Assembly (NCBI GenBank): GCA_002431965.1
Contig: DJEW01000013.1
Span: 1-55,517, forward strand
Reading direction: 5' to 3'
Source of the DNA: Clostridiales bacterium UBA5888
Lineage (GTDB): Bacteria; Bacillota; Clostridia; Oscillospirales; Oscillospiraceae
DNA: 55,517 bases
Shown here: positions 16,425 through 25,161 of the stretch, piece by piece
Layout of the letters: each line of letters begins with the position of its first letter
Numbering within the stretch: position 1 is the first letter of the stretch
Program-made: the position numbers and the translations under genes
Notes under the pieces: generated by a model
Database searches by the model: none
What the model was told of the DNA's origin: nothing
What the model saw: the letters and a program-made list of their open reading frames with translations, nothing else

Positions 16425-16450
16425 CAAGGGGCGTGTTGACACGCCCCTTG
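16425..16450. repeat. Perfect 12-bp inverted repeat after ptsH
   Basis: CAAGGGGCGTGT (16425-16436) and ACACGCCCCTTG (16439-16450) are exact inverse complements around a 2-base centre. No T-run follows (TCCCAT), so it is either a weak terminator or a 3' stability hairpin between ptsH and the transporter gene. Confidence 0.6.
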
Positions 16451-16479
16451 TCCCATATCATCATGCGGAGGGTTATCAT

Positions 16480-17343
16480 ATGAAAAAGGAGAGCATTGCA
16501 ACGCTTGAAATGCTGCTGTGTGCCGCGCTGTGGAGCATTGCCGGCATTTTTATAAAGCTTGTCCCTTGGAACGGCTTTGCTGTTGCAGGTATGCGCAGCC
16601 TTATCGCCGGACTGACATTTGCGGTGTATATGTGCGCTTCAAAAAAACGCTATATATTAAACAGGTGCACGCTGCTTGGCGGTGTTCTTGCAGGAAGCGT
16701 ATATACCTGCTTCGCTGTGGCAAATAAGCTGACGACTGCGGCGAACGCGATCGTTCTTCAATTCACTGCGCCGGTGTTCATCGTCATTTTTTCAGCCGTT
16801 TTTCTCGGGCAGAAGATCCGACGGGAGGATCTGGCGGTTGTTATTGCAACGCTTGCGGGCATTGCGCTCTTTTTCTTTGATCAGCTCCGCCCGGGGTATA
16901 TTCTCGGCAATTTTGTTGCCATAGCATCGGGTATGTTCATGGCGGGCATGTATATCGTCGTGGGTAGTGCCGAAGGGGATGAACGCTTCAGCGCCGTCTT
17001 TAACGGTCAGATGTTCACATTTCTTGTCGGGCTGCCGTTCATCATTACCACAAGACCTGCCTTTACGCCAAGCGCCACGCTCTGCATCCTCATTCTTGGT
17101 GTGTTCCAGCTTGGCATTGCGTACATACTCTATGTCAAGGCAACGGAATATTGCCCGCCGTTGGCGTGCAGCCTGCTCGGCGCGCTTGAGCCGCTGCTCA
17201 ACCCTGTGTGGGTGATGATATTTGACGGCGAGCGCCCGGGGGTGTTTGCACTCATCGGCGGCGTGGCGGTTATCGCGTCCATAACCGCATGGACAATATC
17301 GGGCAGCAGAAAGGAAACACAGGAAGCGAACAGCGAGGCGTAA
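16480..17343 (+). CDS. EamA/DMT-superfamily transporter
   Basis: A 287-residue membrane protein with ten predicted helices in two five-helix halves, each an EamA repeat; the second half carries ACSLLGALEPLLNPVW, the typical signature before the ninth helix. The family exports amino acids, nucleotide-related metabolites or drugs; the substrate cannot be deduced here. GGAGGG precedes ATG 16480. It ends 5 bases before uvrC, suggesting co-transcription without implying shared function. Confidence 0.85.
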   Translation: MKKESIATLEMLLCAALWSIAGIFIKLVPWNGFAVAGMRSLIAGLTFAVYMCASKKRYILNRCTLLGGVLAGSVYTCFAVANKLTTAANAIVLQFTAPVFIVIFSAVFLGQKIRREDLAVVIATLAGIALFFFDQLRPGYILGNFVAIASGMFMAGMYIVVGSAEGDERFSAVFNGQMFTFLVGLPFIITTRPAFTPSATLCILILGVFQLGIAYILYVKATEYCPPLACSLLGALEPLLNPVWVMIFDGERPGVFALIGGVAVIASITAWTISGSRKETQEANSEA

Positions 17344-17348
17344 AAGAC

Positions 17349-19169
17349 ATGCTTGACACTCTCAGCGAAAAAGCGAATAATCTCCCGCTGCTGCCGGGAG
17401 TGTACATCATGCTCGACGAGCATGGCGAGGTCATATACGTCGGCAAGGCGAAGAAGCTGAAAAACCGCGTATCGAGCTATTTCCACGGCGAGCACCTGCC
17501 AAAGGTTGCAGCGATGGTGGAAAAGGTGCGGGACTTTAACGTTATTGTCGCAGGCAGTGAGTTTGAAGCGCTTGTGCTGGAAAACTCGCTCATAAAGCGC
17601 CATAAGCCAAAGTACAACATTCTCCTCAAGGATGATAAGGGCTATCCGTTTATCCGCATGGATCAGGGCGGCAAGTACCCGAAGATGAGCCTTGTCAACA
17701 AGCATGGCAAGGATGGCGGGCGCTATTTCGGACCCTTCGGCAGCCGGGGGCAGACGCATGAGATAATAGAGACGATACAGAAAGCTCTGCTTCTGCCGTC
17801 ATGCGCGAAAAAATTCCCGCGCGATATAGGAAAAGAACGCCCCTGCCTCAACTATCAGATGGGAAACTGCGCAGGGTGGTGCAGGGGCGAGCCGGACGAC
17901 GGGGAATACCGCCGGCGCATGGCGCAGGCTGCGCTTATCCTTGAAGGGAAGAGCGATGAGCTGACGGCTGAGCTGAAAGAGAAAATGGAGCAGGCGGCGG
18001 AGGAGCTGCGCTTTGAAAGTGCGGCGGAGCTGCGCGACAGGCTGCGCGCGGTGGAGAGCCTTGCAAACCGCCAGCGCGTCATATCCACTGCCTTTGCCGA
18101 TACGGACGCAATCGGCTTCTGCCGTGGGGCGAAGAGCTGCTTTGCTGTGCTTCACTTTGTCAACGGCGACCTTGTCGGCAAGGACGCGGAGATGATGGAC
18201 GAACCCCTGGAGGATGACAGCGAGGCAGTGGGCGACCTTGTGCTGCAATACTACACTTCGCGCCGCGGCGGCTGGCCCAAGTCCATTCTCCTGCCGTGCG
18301 AGATAGACGGTCGGGAAGCGCTTGAGGAGCTTTTGAGCGAAACCTCAGGCAGAAGAATATATATCGAAACGCCAAAGCGCGGCGAACGTATGCGCCTTAT
18401 AGAAAGCGCTGCACTCAACGCCAGAGAAGAGGTGCAGCGCCGCACGACTGCCGCACAGCGTACAAACAAGACGCTGGAATGGCTGCAAAAGGCGCTGGGA
18501 CTGGATGTGTTCCCCAAACGCATCGAGGCCTTCGATGTCTCTAACCTTGGCGACACCGGCATTGTCGCCGCTATGACCGTCCATGTTGACGGGAAACCGC
18601 TCAAGCGTGCGTATAAGAAATTCAGGATAAAGGACATGCCCATACGCGATGACTACGCCAGCATGCGTCAGGCGGTCTACCGCCGCTTCAAGCACTATGT
18701 TGACGGAGATGAAAGCTTTGCCCCACTTCCTGAACTGCTGCTGATAGACGGCGGCGAAAACCACGCGAGGATGGCGGTGGATGCGCTCAATGAGCTTGGA
18801 CTTCACCTGAACGTGTTCGGCATGGTCAAGGACGATCGCCACCGCACAAGGGCGCTCATAAGCCCGGATGGACGCGAGATAGGCATAAACTCAAATCAGG
18901 CGGTGTTTGCGCTTGTGGGCAGTATACAGGAGGAAACGCACCGCTTTGCCATAGAATATCAACGCGCGCTGAGAAACGAAGGCTATGTTTCTGCATTGGA
19001 TAAAATTGACGGTATCGGACCGAAGCGCCGCGCGGACCTGATGAAATATTTCAAATCGGTCAGAGCCGTAAAAGAGGCGAGCGTTGAGCAGCTCCGTCTT
19101 GTCGTACCGAAAAACACGGCGCAGAAGATATATGATTATTTCCACCATGAGGAGGAAAACGAAGAATGA
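17349..19169 (+). CDS. uvrC: Excinuclease ABC subunit C
   Basis: Makes both incisions around DNA lesions marked by UvrA and UvrB. The 606 residues show an N-terminal GIY-YIG nuclease (GVYIMLDEHGEVIYVGKA, residues about 17-34), a UVR domain that contacts UvrB near 200-240, the RNase-H-like second nuclease (FDVSNLGDTG, LLIDGGENH) and a C-terminal helix-hairpin-helix (IDGIGPKRRADL). The ORF begins upstream at 17289, but ATG 17349 gives the family N-terminus. uvrA and uvrB are not nearby. It overlaps rsmD by 4 bases. Confidence 0.96.
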   Translation: MLDTLSEKANNLPLLPGVYIMLDEHGEVIYVGKAKKLKNRVSSYFHGEHLPKVAAMVEKVRDFNVIVAGSEFEALVLENSLIKRHKPKYNILLKDDKGYPFIRMDQGGKYPKMSLVNKHGKDGGRYFGPFGSRGQTHEIIETIQKALLLPSCAKKFPRDIGKERPCLNYQMGNCAGWCRGEPDDGEYRRRMAQAALILEGKSDELTAELKEKMEQAAEELRFESAAELRDRLRAVESLANRQRVISTAFADTDAIGFCRGAKSCFAVLHFVNGDLVGKDAEMMDEPLEDDSEAVGDLVLQYYTSRRGGWPKSILLPCEIDGREALEELLSETSGRRIYIETPKRGERMRLIESAALNAREEVQRRTTAAQRTNKTLEWLQKALGLDVFPKRIEAFDVSNLGDTGIVAAMTVHVDGKPLKRAYKKFRIKDMPIRDDYASMRQAVYRRFKHYVDGDESFAPLPELLLIDGGENHARMAVDALNELGLHLNVFGMVKDDRHRTRALISPDGREIGINSNQAVFALVGSIQEETHRFAIEYQRALRNEGYVSALDKIDGIGPKRRADLMKYFKSVRAVKEASVEQLRLVVPKNTAQKIYDYFHHEEENEE

Positions 19170-19726
19170 GAGTTATAACGGGCACGGCGCGCGGCAGACG
19201 GCTTAAAACGCCGGAAAACTACGACATCCGCCCCACGACGGACAATGTCAAGGAGTCGCTGTTCAATATCATCCAGTTTGACATAGAGGGCAGGCGTGTG
19301 CTTGACCTTTTTGCAGGAACGGGGCAGCTCGGCATAGAGTGCCTCAGCCGCGGCGCTTCATCTGCGGTGTTCGTGGATGAGAGCACGGCAGCGGTGAAGA
19401 TAGTAAAAGAAAACCTCAAGACCTGTGCCCTTGAGGGCGCGGTTTTTCAGACCGATGCGATCAGTTTTCTCAGAAGCTGCACCGTAAAGTTCGACATCAT
19501 CTTTGTCGATCCGCCATATGACTCAGATTTGTACGAGGAAGTGCTGAAGACTATCAATTTGGTTGACATATTGTCGGATGGTGGTATAATAATATGTGAA
19601 GCTCGCCGCACCAGGCAGCTTCCGGAGATGACCGCGCCCTATACCAAACAGCGTGAATACAACTACGGCAAGGTCAAGCTCTGCAAATACACAAAATCGG
19701 CATCTTTTTCAGGAGACGGCGCATGA
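19166..19726 (+). CDS. rsmD: 16S rRNA (guanine-966 N2)-methyltransferase
   Basis: A 186-residue Rossmann-fold methyltransferase. It begins MRVITGTARGRRL, has SAM-binding VLDLFAGTGQLGIE at about residues 45-58 and the catalytic DPPY in IIFVDPPYDS. RsmD methylates G966 of 16S rRNA in the 30S subunit. ATGA overlaps join it to uvrC before and coaD after; the rsmD-coaD pairing is common in Firmicutes and supports the call. Confidence 0.95.
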   Translation: MRVITGTARGRRLKTPENYDIRPTTDNVKESLFNIIQFDIEGRRVLDLFAGTGQLGIECLSRGASSAVFVDESTAAVKIVKENLKTCALEGAVFQTDAISFLRSCTVKFDIIFVDPPYDSDLYEEVLKTINLVDILSDGGIIICEARRTRQLPEMTAPYTKQREYNYGKVKLCKYTKSASFSGDGA

Positions 19727-20217
19727 GCATTGCAATCTGCCCGGGCAGCTTTGACCCGATTACTCTGGGGCATCTCAATATTATCCGCCGCACGGCGGCG
19801 ATCTTTGACGAGGTCGTTGTGTGTGTGATGAAAAATGCATCCAAGACCTCGCCGATGTTCACGGTCGGGGAGCGCGCCGATATGGTGCGGCGCGCTGTGG
19901 TAAAGTATCCGAACGTCCGCGTGGACACGCCGGATGGACTGCTGGCGGAATATGCCAAGGGATATAAACAGGTGACTGTCGTAAAGGGTTTGCGTGCCGC
20001 TTCCGATTTTGATTATGAATTTCAGATGAATCTTCTTAACAAGAAGATAAACCCCGAAATGGAGACCATGTTTCTCACGGCGAGCTCGAAATACACATTT
20101 TTGAGCTCCTCCATCGTCCGTGAGATGGCAAAATACGGCGCGGATCTGACCGGATTGGTTCCGGATGAAATACGAGAAGACATAGAAAAGAAAGCACTGC
20201 AATGGAGGACGGATTAA
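19723..20217 (+). CDS. coaD: Phosphopantetheine adenylyltransferase
   Basis: Penultimate step of coenzyme A synthesis: joins ATP and 4'-phosphopantetheine to give dephospho-CoA. The 164 residues carry the nucleotidyltransferase motif TLGH at 14-17 in FDPITLGHLNI, VVKGLRAASDFDYE, and the C-terminal SSSIVREMA. Length is normal. It overlaps rsmD by 4 bases and ends immediately before the ATG of the coiled-coil gene, with no base between them. Confidence 0.96.
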   Translation: MSIAICPGSFDPITLGHLNIIRRTAAIFDEVVVCVMKNASKTSPMFTVGERADMVRRAVVKYPNVRVDTPDGLLAEYAKGYKQVTVVKGLRAASDFDYEFQMNLLNKKINPEMETMFLTASSKYTFLSSSIVREMAKYGADLTGLVPDEIREDIEKKALQWRTD

Positions 20218-20844
20218 ATGGATAATAACACAGATATTATTGAATTGCTTGACATCCTTTATGGCATGGTCACAGAGGCGTGGGGCGTTCCCCTCGGCAA
20301 CGACAAGTGTATTATCGAACGCGAGAAGGCAGTTGACATTATCAACGAAATAAAGGCGAATCTGCCCAGCGCACTTGCAGAGGCTAAACGCCTGGTGTCG
20401 GCGCGCGATGAGTTTATCGGCAATGCCAAGCGCGAGGCGGAGGCAATGCGCAAGAGCGCAGAGGAAAAGTCAAAGGCGATGATCGAAGAACAGGAGATCG
20501 TGCGCGTGGCACGCGCGAGGAGCGCGGAGATGATAAACTCTGCCGAGGCAAAATCCAGAGAGCTGCGCCGCGTAGCCGCAGAATATGTGGATGAAATTAT
20601 GAAGCAGTCCGAGGCAAGCGTGAGTGAGGCGCTTTCAAAATTGCAGACGGCGCATAATGCTTTCAACTCCATGGGCGGCGCTGCCGCGGCAGCGCAGGAG
20701 TCTCCCGCTACGACCAGGCAGGCGCAAAGTGCGCCTGCCAGAGCGGAGGGAGTGAAAGCGGCGGAGGCTCGCCGCGCCCAGAGTGCGCCTCCCGGACAGA
20801 AACGACAGGGCGCACCCGTGGTGAAAATACAGCGCGAGCAGTAA
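20218..20844 (+). CDS. Coiled-coil protein of unknown function
   Basis: 208 residues that I cannot assign to a named family. Residues 1-40 are acidic and hydrophobic (IIELLDILYGMVTEAW), 41-150 form a long charged helix with many Ala, Glu, Lys and Arg residues as in ATPase stalk or DivIVA-like proteins, and about 155-208 are a disordered Ala/Gln/Pro/Arg-rich tail with a repeated RxAQSAP (near 168 and 187). There is no signal peptide or membrane span. A GGAGG inside the end of coaD serves its ATG. Similar coiled-coil ORFs, often labelled 'ATPase', follow coaD in related Clostridia as far as I recall. The 20717-20739 stretch encodes a perfect 10-bp hairpin. Confidence 0.7.
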   Translation: MDNNTDIIELLDILYGMVTEAWGVPLGNDKCIIEREKAVDIINEIKANLPSALAEAKRLVSARDEFIGNAKREAEAMRKSAEEKSKAMIEEQEIVRVARARSAEMINSAEAKSRELRRVAAEYVDEIMKQSEASVSEALSKLQTAHNAFNSMGGAAAAAQESPATTRQAQSAPARAEGVKAAEARRAQSAPPGQKRQGAPVVKIQREQ

Positions 20845-20877
20845 AACCGCCTTCCCAACTACATATTGTGACATTTC

Positions 20878-20917
20878 GATCCGACAGCGGAATATATAGC
20901 TGTCGGGTCGTTTTTTT
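20878..20917 (+). terminator. Rho-independent terminator
   Basis: GATCCGACAGC (20878-20888) pairs with GCTGTCGGGTC (20899-20909) over 11 bp with one G-T pair, followed by seven T's (20911-20917). It closes the uvrC-rsmD-coaD transcript and isolates the division cluster downstream. Confidence 0.9.
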
Positions 20918-20972
20918 GCTCGTTTTGGTAAAAAGGCTACAAAAAGCGACAAAAAAAGTCGAAAAATTTTGC

Positions 20973-21001
20973 TTGATTTTTATGTGAACCACATCTATAA
21001 T
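20973..21001 (+). promoter_or_regulatory. Promoter of the dcw cluster
   Basis: TTGATT (20973-20978), 17 bases, TATAAT (20996-21001). ATGTG-AAC-CACAT, a small palindrome, fills part of the spacer at 20982-20994 and could be an operator. It lies just upstream of the MraZ boxes and 68 bases before mraZ. Confidence 0.85.
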
Positions 21002-21013
21002 AAAACCGCGATG

Positions 21014-21038
21014 TGGGTGAATGTGGAGCAAAGTGGCG
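21014..21038 (+). promoter_or_regulatory. MraZ operator, three repeats
   Basis: TGGGT, TGGAG and TGGCG at 21014, 21024 and 21034 are separated by exactly five bases each. This matches the known MraZ recognition pattern of TGGGN repeats with 5-base spacers, although only the first is a perfect match. It covers the likely start of transcription, so MraZ would repress its own cluster. Confidence 0.7.
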
Positions 21039-21068
21039 CAGCAGAACGTGAGGAAGGGGCACAATCCA

Positions 21069-21485
21069 ATGACCGGAGAGTATCAGCATTCTCTTGACAA
21101 TAAAGGGCGTCTTTTTATCCCGGCAAAGCTCCGCGACGAGCTGGGCGACGTTTTTTATGTTACGCTGTCAATGGATAGATGCCTGAGCGCTTACAGCAGC
21201 GAAAACTGGAAAGCGCTTTCCGACAAGGTCAGCGCCATGCCATACATCAAGCAGCGCAAAATGCGCCCGCTTTTTGCCCATGCGGCAAGGTGCGAGCTGG
21301 ACAGCCAGGGGCGCACGCTCATTCCTCAGAATCTGCGGGATTTTGCCGGACTGAAGCAGAAGGTAACCGTCATCGGCTGCAATAACCATGCGGAGCTGTG
21401 GGACAGCGAGGCATGGAGCGACGTCTTCGCACAGGAAACTACCCCGGAGAACATTGCGGCAGTTATGGAGGAGCTTGAGTTTTGA
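21069..21485 (+). CDS. mraZ: Transcriptional regulator MraZ
   Basis: A 138-residue AbrB-like double-repeat DNA-binding protein. It starts MTGEYQHSLDNKGRLFIPAKLR, and the second half repeats the fold with ARCELDSQGRTLIPQNLR. MraZ assembles as a ring and represses the division and wall cluster by binding repeats near the promoter, which are visible at 21014-21038. ATG 21069 has AGGAAGGGG nine bases before it; the ORF could begin at 21021 but that would cover the operator. It overlaps rsmH by one base. Confidence 0.95.
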   Translation: MTGEYQHSLDNKGRLFIPAKLRDELGDVFYVTLSMDRCLSAYSSENWKALSDKVSAMPYIKQRKMRPLFAHAARCELDSQGRTLIPQNLRDFAGLKQKVTVIGCNNHAELWDSEAWSDVFAQETTPENIAAVMEELEF

Positions 21486-22420
21486 TGGAGACACCGAGGC
21501 ATATTTCAGTTTTGCTGGATGAATGTATTAAAAACCTCGCCATCAAGCCGGATGGCATATATGTCGATGGAACGCTTGGTCTCGGCGGGCACTCTTATGA
21601 GATCGCAAAGCGTCTCGCTACCGGGCGGCTCATCGGAATTGACCGCGATGAGACCGCGATAGAACGCGCCGGAAAGCGCTTGAGCGAATTCGGCGATAGA
21701 ATCACACTCGTACATGGCAATTTTTCCGACACGGCAGCAATACTTGATAATCTCGGTATAGCGTCGGCAGACGGTATGCTTTTTGATCTTGGCGTGTCTT
21801 CACCGCAGCTGGATGAGGCCCAGCGCGGCTTTTCCTATATGAACGACGCACCGCTTGACATGCGCATGGATCAAAGTGCGCCGATTACGGCGTTTAATGT
21901 TGTCAACGAGTGGTCTGCCGACCGGCTCAACCGCATCTTCTGGGATTACGGCGAGGAACGCTATGCCAGACGTATCAGCACCGCTATAGAAGCGCACCGC
22001 ACGCAAAAACCCATAGAAACCACCTTTGAGCTGGTTGATATAATAAAGAGCGCACTGCCTGCCGCGGCGCTGCGCGAAAAGCAGCATCCGGCAAAGCGCT
22101 GTTTTCAGGCGATACGCATCGCCGTAAATGATGAGCTTGGCGCGATCGCCTCGCTCATGGACACTGCCCCCGACAAGCTCAGAATCGGCGGCAGATTGTG
22201 TGTGATAAGTTTCCACTCTCTTGAGGATCGAATCGTAAAATCAGGCATTGCCGCCAGAGAAAACGGCTGTACCTGCCCGAGAGAGGCTCCAATATGTACT
22301 TGCGGCTTTAAAAAGACCCTCAAAAGTGTCTGCCGCAAGCCCATATTGCCGGGCGAGGACGAGATAAAGAGAAATCCGCGCTCCCGCAGCGCCAAGTTAC
22401 GCGTCGCGGAAAGGGTGTGA
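21485..22420 (+). CDS. rsmH: 16S rRNA (cytosine-1402 N4)-methyltransferase
   Basis: A 311-residue SAM-dependent methyltransferase (MraW) that modifies C1402 in the decoding centre. It starts HISVLLDECI, binds SAM through VDGTLGLGGHS, and contains LFDLGVSSPQLDEAQRGFS and the C-terminal VISFHSLEDRIVK, all standard. The ATG shares its A with the stop of mraZ. A cysteine-containing insert (CTCPREAPICTCG) near residue 260 is common in Firmicute versions. Confidence 0.96.
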   Translation: METPRHISVLLDECIKNLAIKPDGIYVDGTLGLGGHSYEIAKRLATGRLIGIDRDETAIERAGKRLSEFGDRITLVHGNFSDTAAILDNLGIASADGMLFDLGVSSPQLDEAQRGFSYMNDAPLDMRMDQSAPITAFNVVNEWSADRLNRIFWDYGEERYARRISTAIEAHRTQKPIETTFELVDIIKSALPAAALREKQHPAKRCFQAIRIAVNDELGAIASLMDTAPDKLRIGGRLCVISFHSLEDRIVKSGIAARENGCTCPREAPICTCGFKKTLKSVCRKPILPGEDEIKRNPRSRSAKLRVAERV

Positions 22421-22423
22421 CAG

Positions 22424-22732
22424 ATGAAGAGAGTATCCGCCGCACTTTTTGCCGCCGTGGTTTTCAGCTTTTCCGCAGTGCTGCTGGTGCTGTCACTGCT
22501 CGCTGCGATAAAGCTCGCCGCTCTCAACGATACGGCTTCCCGCCTTACGGCACAGATAAAGGAGCTGCGCGATGAAAACGCGGCGCTGACGGCGCAATAC
22601 GAATGCTGCGTCAGTATAGATGAGCTGGAGCGCCGCGCTGTCGAAGAATTGGGGATGCGGCGCTGCACCCCGGAGCAGATAGAGTATATAGATATAAGCG
22701 AATATATAAAAACATCGGAGCAGACCGGATAA
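22424..22732 (+). CDS. ftsL: FtsL-like division protein
   Basis: 102 residues: a short cytoplasmic start, one transmembrane helix at about 5-30, then a leucine-zipper-like coiled coil (LNDTASRLTAQIKELRDENA). This is the plan of FtsL/DivIC proteins, which link the divisome to its wall synthase. Sequence similarity in the family is low; the call rests on topology and on its place between rsmH and the PBP gene. Confidence 0.78.
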   Translation: MKRVSAALFAAVVFSFSAVLLVLSLLAAIKLAALNDTASRLTAQIKELRDENAALTAQYECCVSIDELERRAVEELGMRRCTPEQIEYIDISEYIKTSEQTG

Positions 22733-22807
22733 ACGGTATGACATAGCTGGATAAGCCGCAGAATAGAATTTGATGCAGACAGTATCAAATAATTGCGGGG
22801 GAGTGCC

Positions 22808-25129
22808 ATGTCAGAAAAAATCACCAGTGCAGGTCACCGATACGGACCGAACAGGCAAATGCTCCGCCGCACACTGTTTTTGATGGCAGTGTGCGGCATA
22901 GCTGCATTTTCTCTTCTTTTGGCGCGGCTTTTCAAGCTGCAGATCATTGATCATGGCTACTATGAACAGCTTGCCATACGCCAACAGCTGCGCGAAGCGC
23001 CGACCTCGGCTGCGCGCGGCATCATATATGACCGCAATATGAATCCGCTTGCTGTCAGCGCTTCTGTGGACAATATCTATCTCAGCCCGGCGGAGATAGA
23101 TATGTACGGCGAAGATAAACAGCTCATCGCCTCGGGGCTTGCGGATATACTGGGGCTTGACCGGGATGATATACTGAAAAAAGCGAACGAAACCGGTTCG
23201 TGGTATGTTACAGTCGCGCGGAAGGTCGAGAGCGACAAAGCGGATGCCGTCCGCCGTTTTAAAACAGAACACGGACTGCGCGGTGTGCGCTTGGAAACGG
23301 ATACGAAGCGTTATTACCCAAACTCCTCCCTTGCATGCCACCTCATTGGCTTTGTCGGGACTGATAACTTCGGGCTGGAGGGTATAGAGGCGCAGTATAA
23401 TTCCGCGCTTGCCGGAACGGCGGGCAGAACCGTGCGCGCCACAAATGCATACGGCGCGGAGCTGCTCTTTTCGCGGTTCGAGGAATACTCTCCCGGTGAA
23501 GACGGCTTTGATGTGGTCACGACCGTTGACTCCACAATACAGCACTACGTTGAAAAGCATCTCAAGCAGGCGGTGGAGGATTATGATATACAAAACGGCG
23601 CAGGCGCGATCGCCATGGACGTCAACACCGGGGCGATACTTGCCATGGCGTCGCTCGACGGGTATGACCTCAACAACTTTCTCGCCGTGAGCGACGCGGC
23701 ACAGGCGCATATCGACTGCGCCGCGACCGATGAGGAGGCAAAAGCCCTCCTCGCTGAGGCGCAGGCGCGCCAGTGGCGCAACAAGGTTCTCTCCGACACG
23801 TATGAACCGGGATCGACGTTCAAGATAATCACGCTTGCTATGGCGCTTGAAGAAGGAAGGGTCAGCCTTGCCGACAGCTTCTACTGCCCCGGTACAGTCA
23901 GCGTTGTCGGGCGCACAAACCCCATACGGTGCTGGAAGCACGGAGGTCACGGCTCTCAGACGTTGACGCAGGCGGTGCAGCACTCGTGCAACGTTGCCTT
24001 TGTCAACATCGGTCAGAGGGTCGGAGCGGAGACATTTTATAAATACTGCGAAGGCTTCGGCTTTCTGAAGCTGACGGAGGACAAGGATGCGAATCTCACT
24101 GCGACAACGGGCATTGATCTTGCCGGAGAGAGCGGCAGCATCTGGTGGAGCCAGAATACATTTTACGCGGAGAAAAATCTGTCGCAGCTCGCCGCAGCGT
24201 CATTTGGACAGACGTTCACGATAACTCCTCTGCAGCTCATCACGGCGGTGAGCGCATGCGTCAACGGCGGGTATCTCATGCAGCCGTACGTGGTGGAGAG
24301 TATGCTCAACCCCGACGGTACGGATGCGTTCCGCCATACCCCCAAGACCGTCCGTCAGGTCATAAGCGGGCAGACGAGCGCACAGCTGCGCGAGATACTT
24401 GAAAAGGTCGTTGGCGACCCGGCTGACGGCACGGGGCGCAACGCCGCTGTCAGCGGGTACAGAATAGGCGGCAAGACGGGGACGAGTGAAAAGGTCAGCC
24501 TTGAGGCAAAGACAGGTCAGAAGGAATATATTGTATCCTTCGTCGGTTTTGCCCCGGCGGACGACCCGAAGATCGCGCTGCTTGTGTTTCTTGATACGCC
24601 GTCGAATAAATCCGGCGTATATATCAGCGGCGGGCAGATGGCAGCGCCTGTTGTGGGGCGTATGTTCGCGGACATACTGCCGTATATGGGCGTGAAGCCG
24701 GATACCGCCGGGGAAAACGCAGATGCGGTCATGCCGCTTGTGGTTGATATGCCGCTGGATAAGGCGGCGGGCGCGGTGAAGGATGCAGGGCTTGAATACC
24801 GCACCATAGGCGACGGTGACACCGTCACAAATCAGCTGCCGCTCTCCGGAACGTCGCTTGCGGCAGGCAGCCAGATCATCCTCTATCTCGGCGCAGAGCC
24901 GTCGCAGGAGCTTGAGACCGTGCCGGAGCTAAATGGCATGAGCTACGCCGATGCGCGCGACGCGCTGTCTTACTACGGAATATATATAAATACCTCCAGC
25001 CCTGTTACGGACGCCGCGCGGCAGACGGTCAGTGCGCAGAGCGTCAGCCCGGGTGCGCTTGCCCCGCATGGTACGACTGTGGAGGTCAGCCTTGTTAACA
25101 GCGATGAATCAATGCTCGGCAGATACTAG
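22808..25129 (+). CDS. Class B penicillin-binding protein, SpoVD/PbpB type with PASTA domains
   Basis: A 773-residue transpeptidase that cross-links septal or spore-cortex peptidoglycan. Order: cytoplasmic tail, membrane anchor at about 24-42, PBP dimerisation domain, transpeptidase with STFK (Ser336 to Lys339), SCN and KTGT, then two PASTA repeats over the last 140 residues. ATG 22808 has GGGGGAG before it. Bacillus has two such genes here, pbpB for division and spoVD for spores. This cluster has one, which may do both jobs or be the spore enzyme alone. PASTA repeats occur in both, so I leave the symbol open. Confidence 0.92.
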   Translation: MSEKITSAGHRYGPNRQMLRRTLFLMAVCGIAAFSLLLARLFKLQIIDHGYYEQLAIRQQLREAPTSAARGIIYDRNMNPLAVSASVDNIYLSPAEIDMYGEDKQLIASGLADILGLDRDDILKKANETGSWYVTVARKVESDKADAVRRFKTEHGLRGVRLETDTKRYYPNSSLACHLIGFVGTDNFGLEGIEAQYNSALAGTAGRTVRATNAYGAELLFSRFEEYSPGEDGFDVVTTVDSTIQHYVEKHLKQAVEDYDIQNGAGAIAMDVNTGAILAMASLDGYDLNNFLAVSDAAQAHIDCAATDEEAKALLAEAQARQWRNKVLSDTYEPGSTFKIITLAMALEEGRVSLADSFYCPGTVSVVGRTNPIRCWKHGGHGSQTLTQAVQHSCNVAFVNIGQRVGAETFYKYCEGFGFLKLTEDKDANLTATTGIDLAGESGSIWWSQNTFYAEKNLSQLAAASFGQTFTITPLQLITAVSACVNGGYLMQPYVVESMLNPDGTDAFRHTPKTVRQVISGQTSAQLREILEKVVGDPADGTGRNAAVSGYRIGGKTGTSEKVSLEAKTGQKEYIVSFVGFAPADDPKIALLVFLDTPSNKSGVYISGGQMAAPVVGRMFADILPYMGVKPDTAGENADAVMPLVVDMPLDKAAGAVKDAGLEYRTIGDGDTVTNQLPLSGTSLAAGSQIILYLGAEPSQELETVPELNGMSYADARDALSYYGIYINTSSPVTDAARQTVSAQSVSPGALAPHGTTVEVSLVNSDESMLGRY

Positions 25130-25161
25130 TCTGCGGCAATCTACCTATGGGAGTCTAGTAT

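Noticed and set aside
20717..20739. Terminator inside the coiled-coil gene (GGCAGGCGCA/TGCGCCTGCC)
   Set aside because: Perfect 10-bp hairpin but no T-run, and it lies in a repetitive Ala/Pro/Arg codon stretch where such pairing arises by composition.
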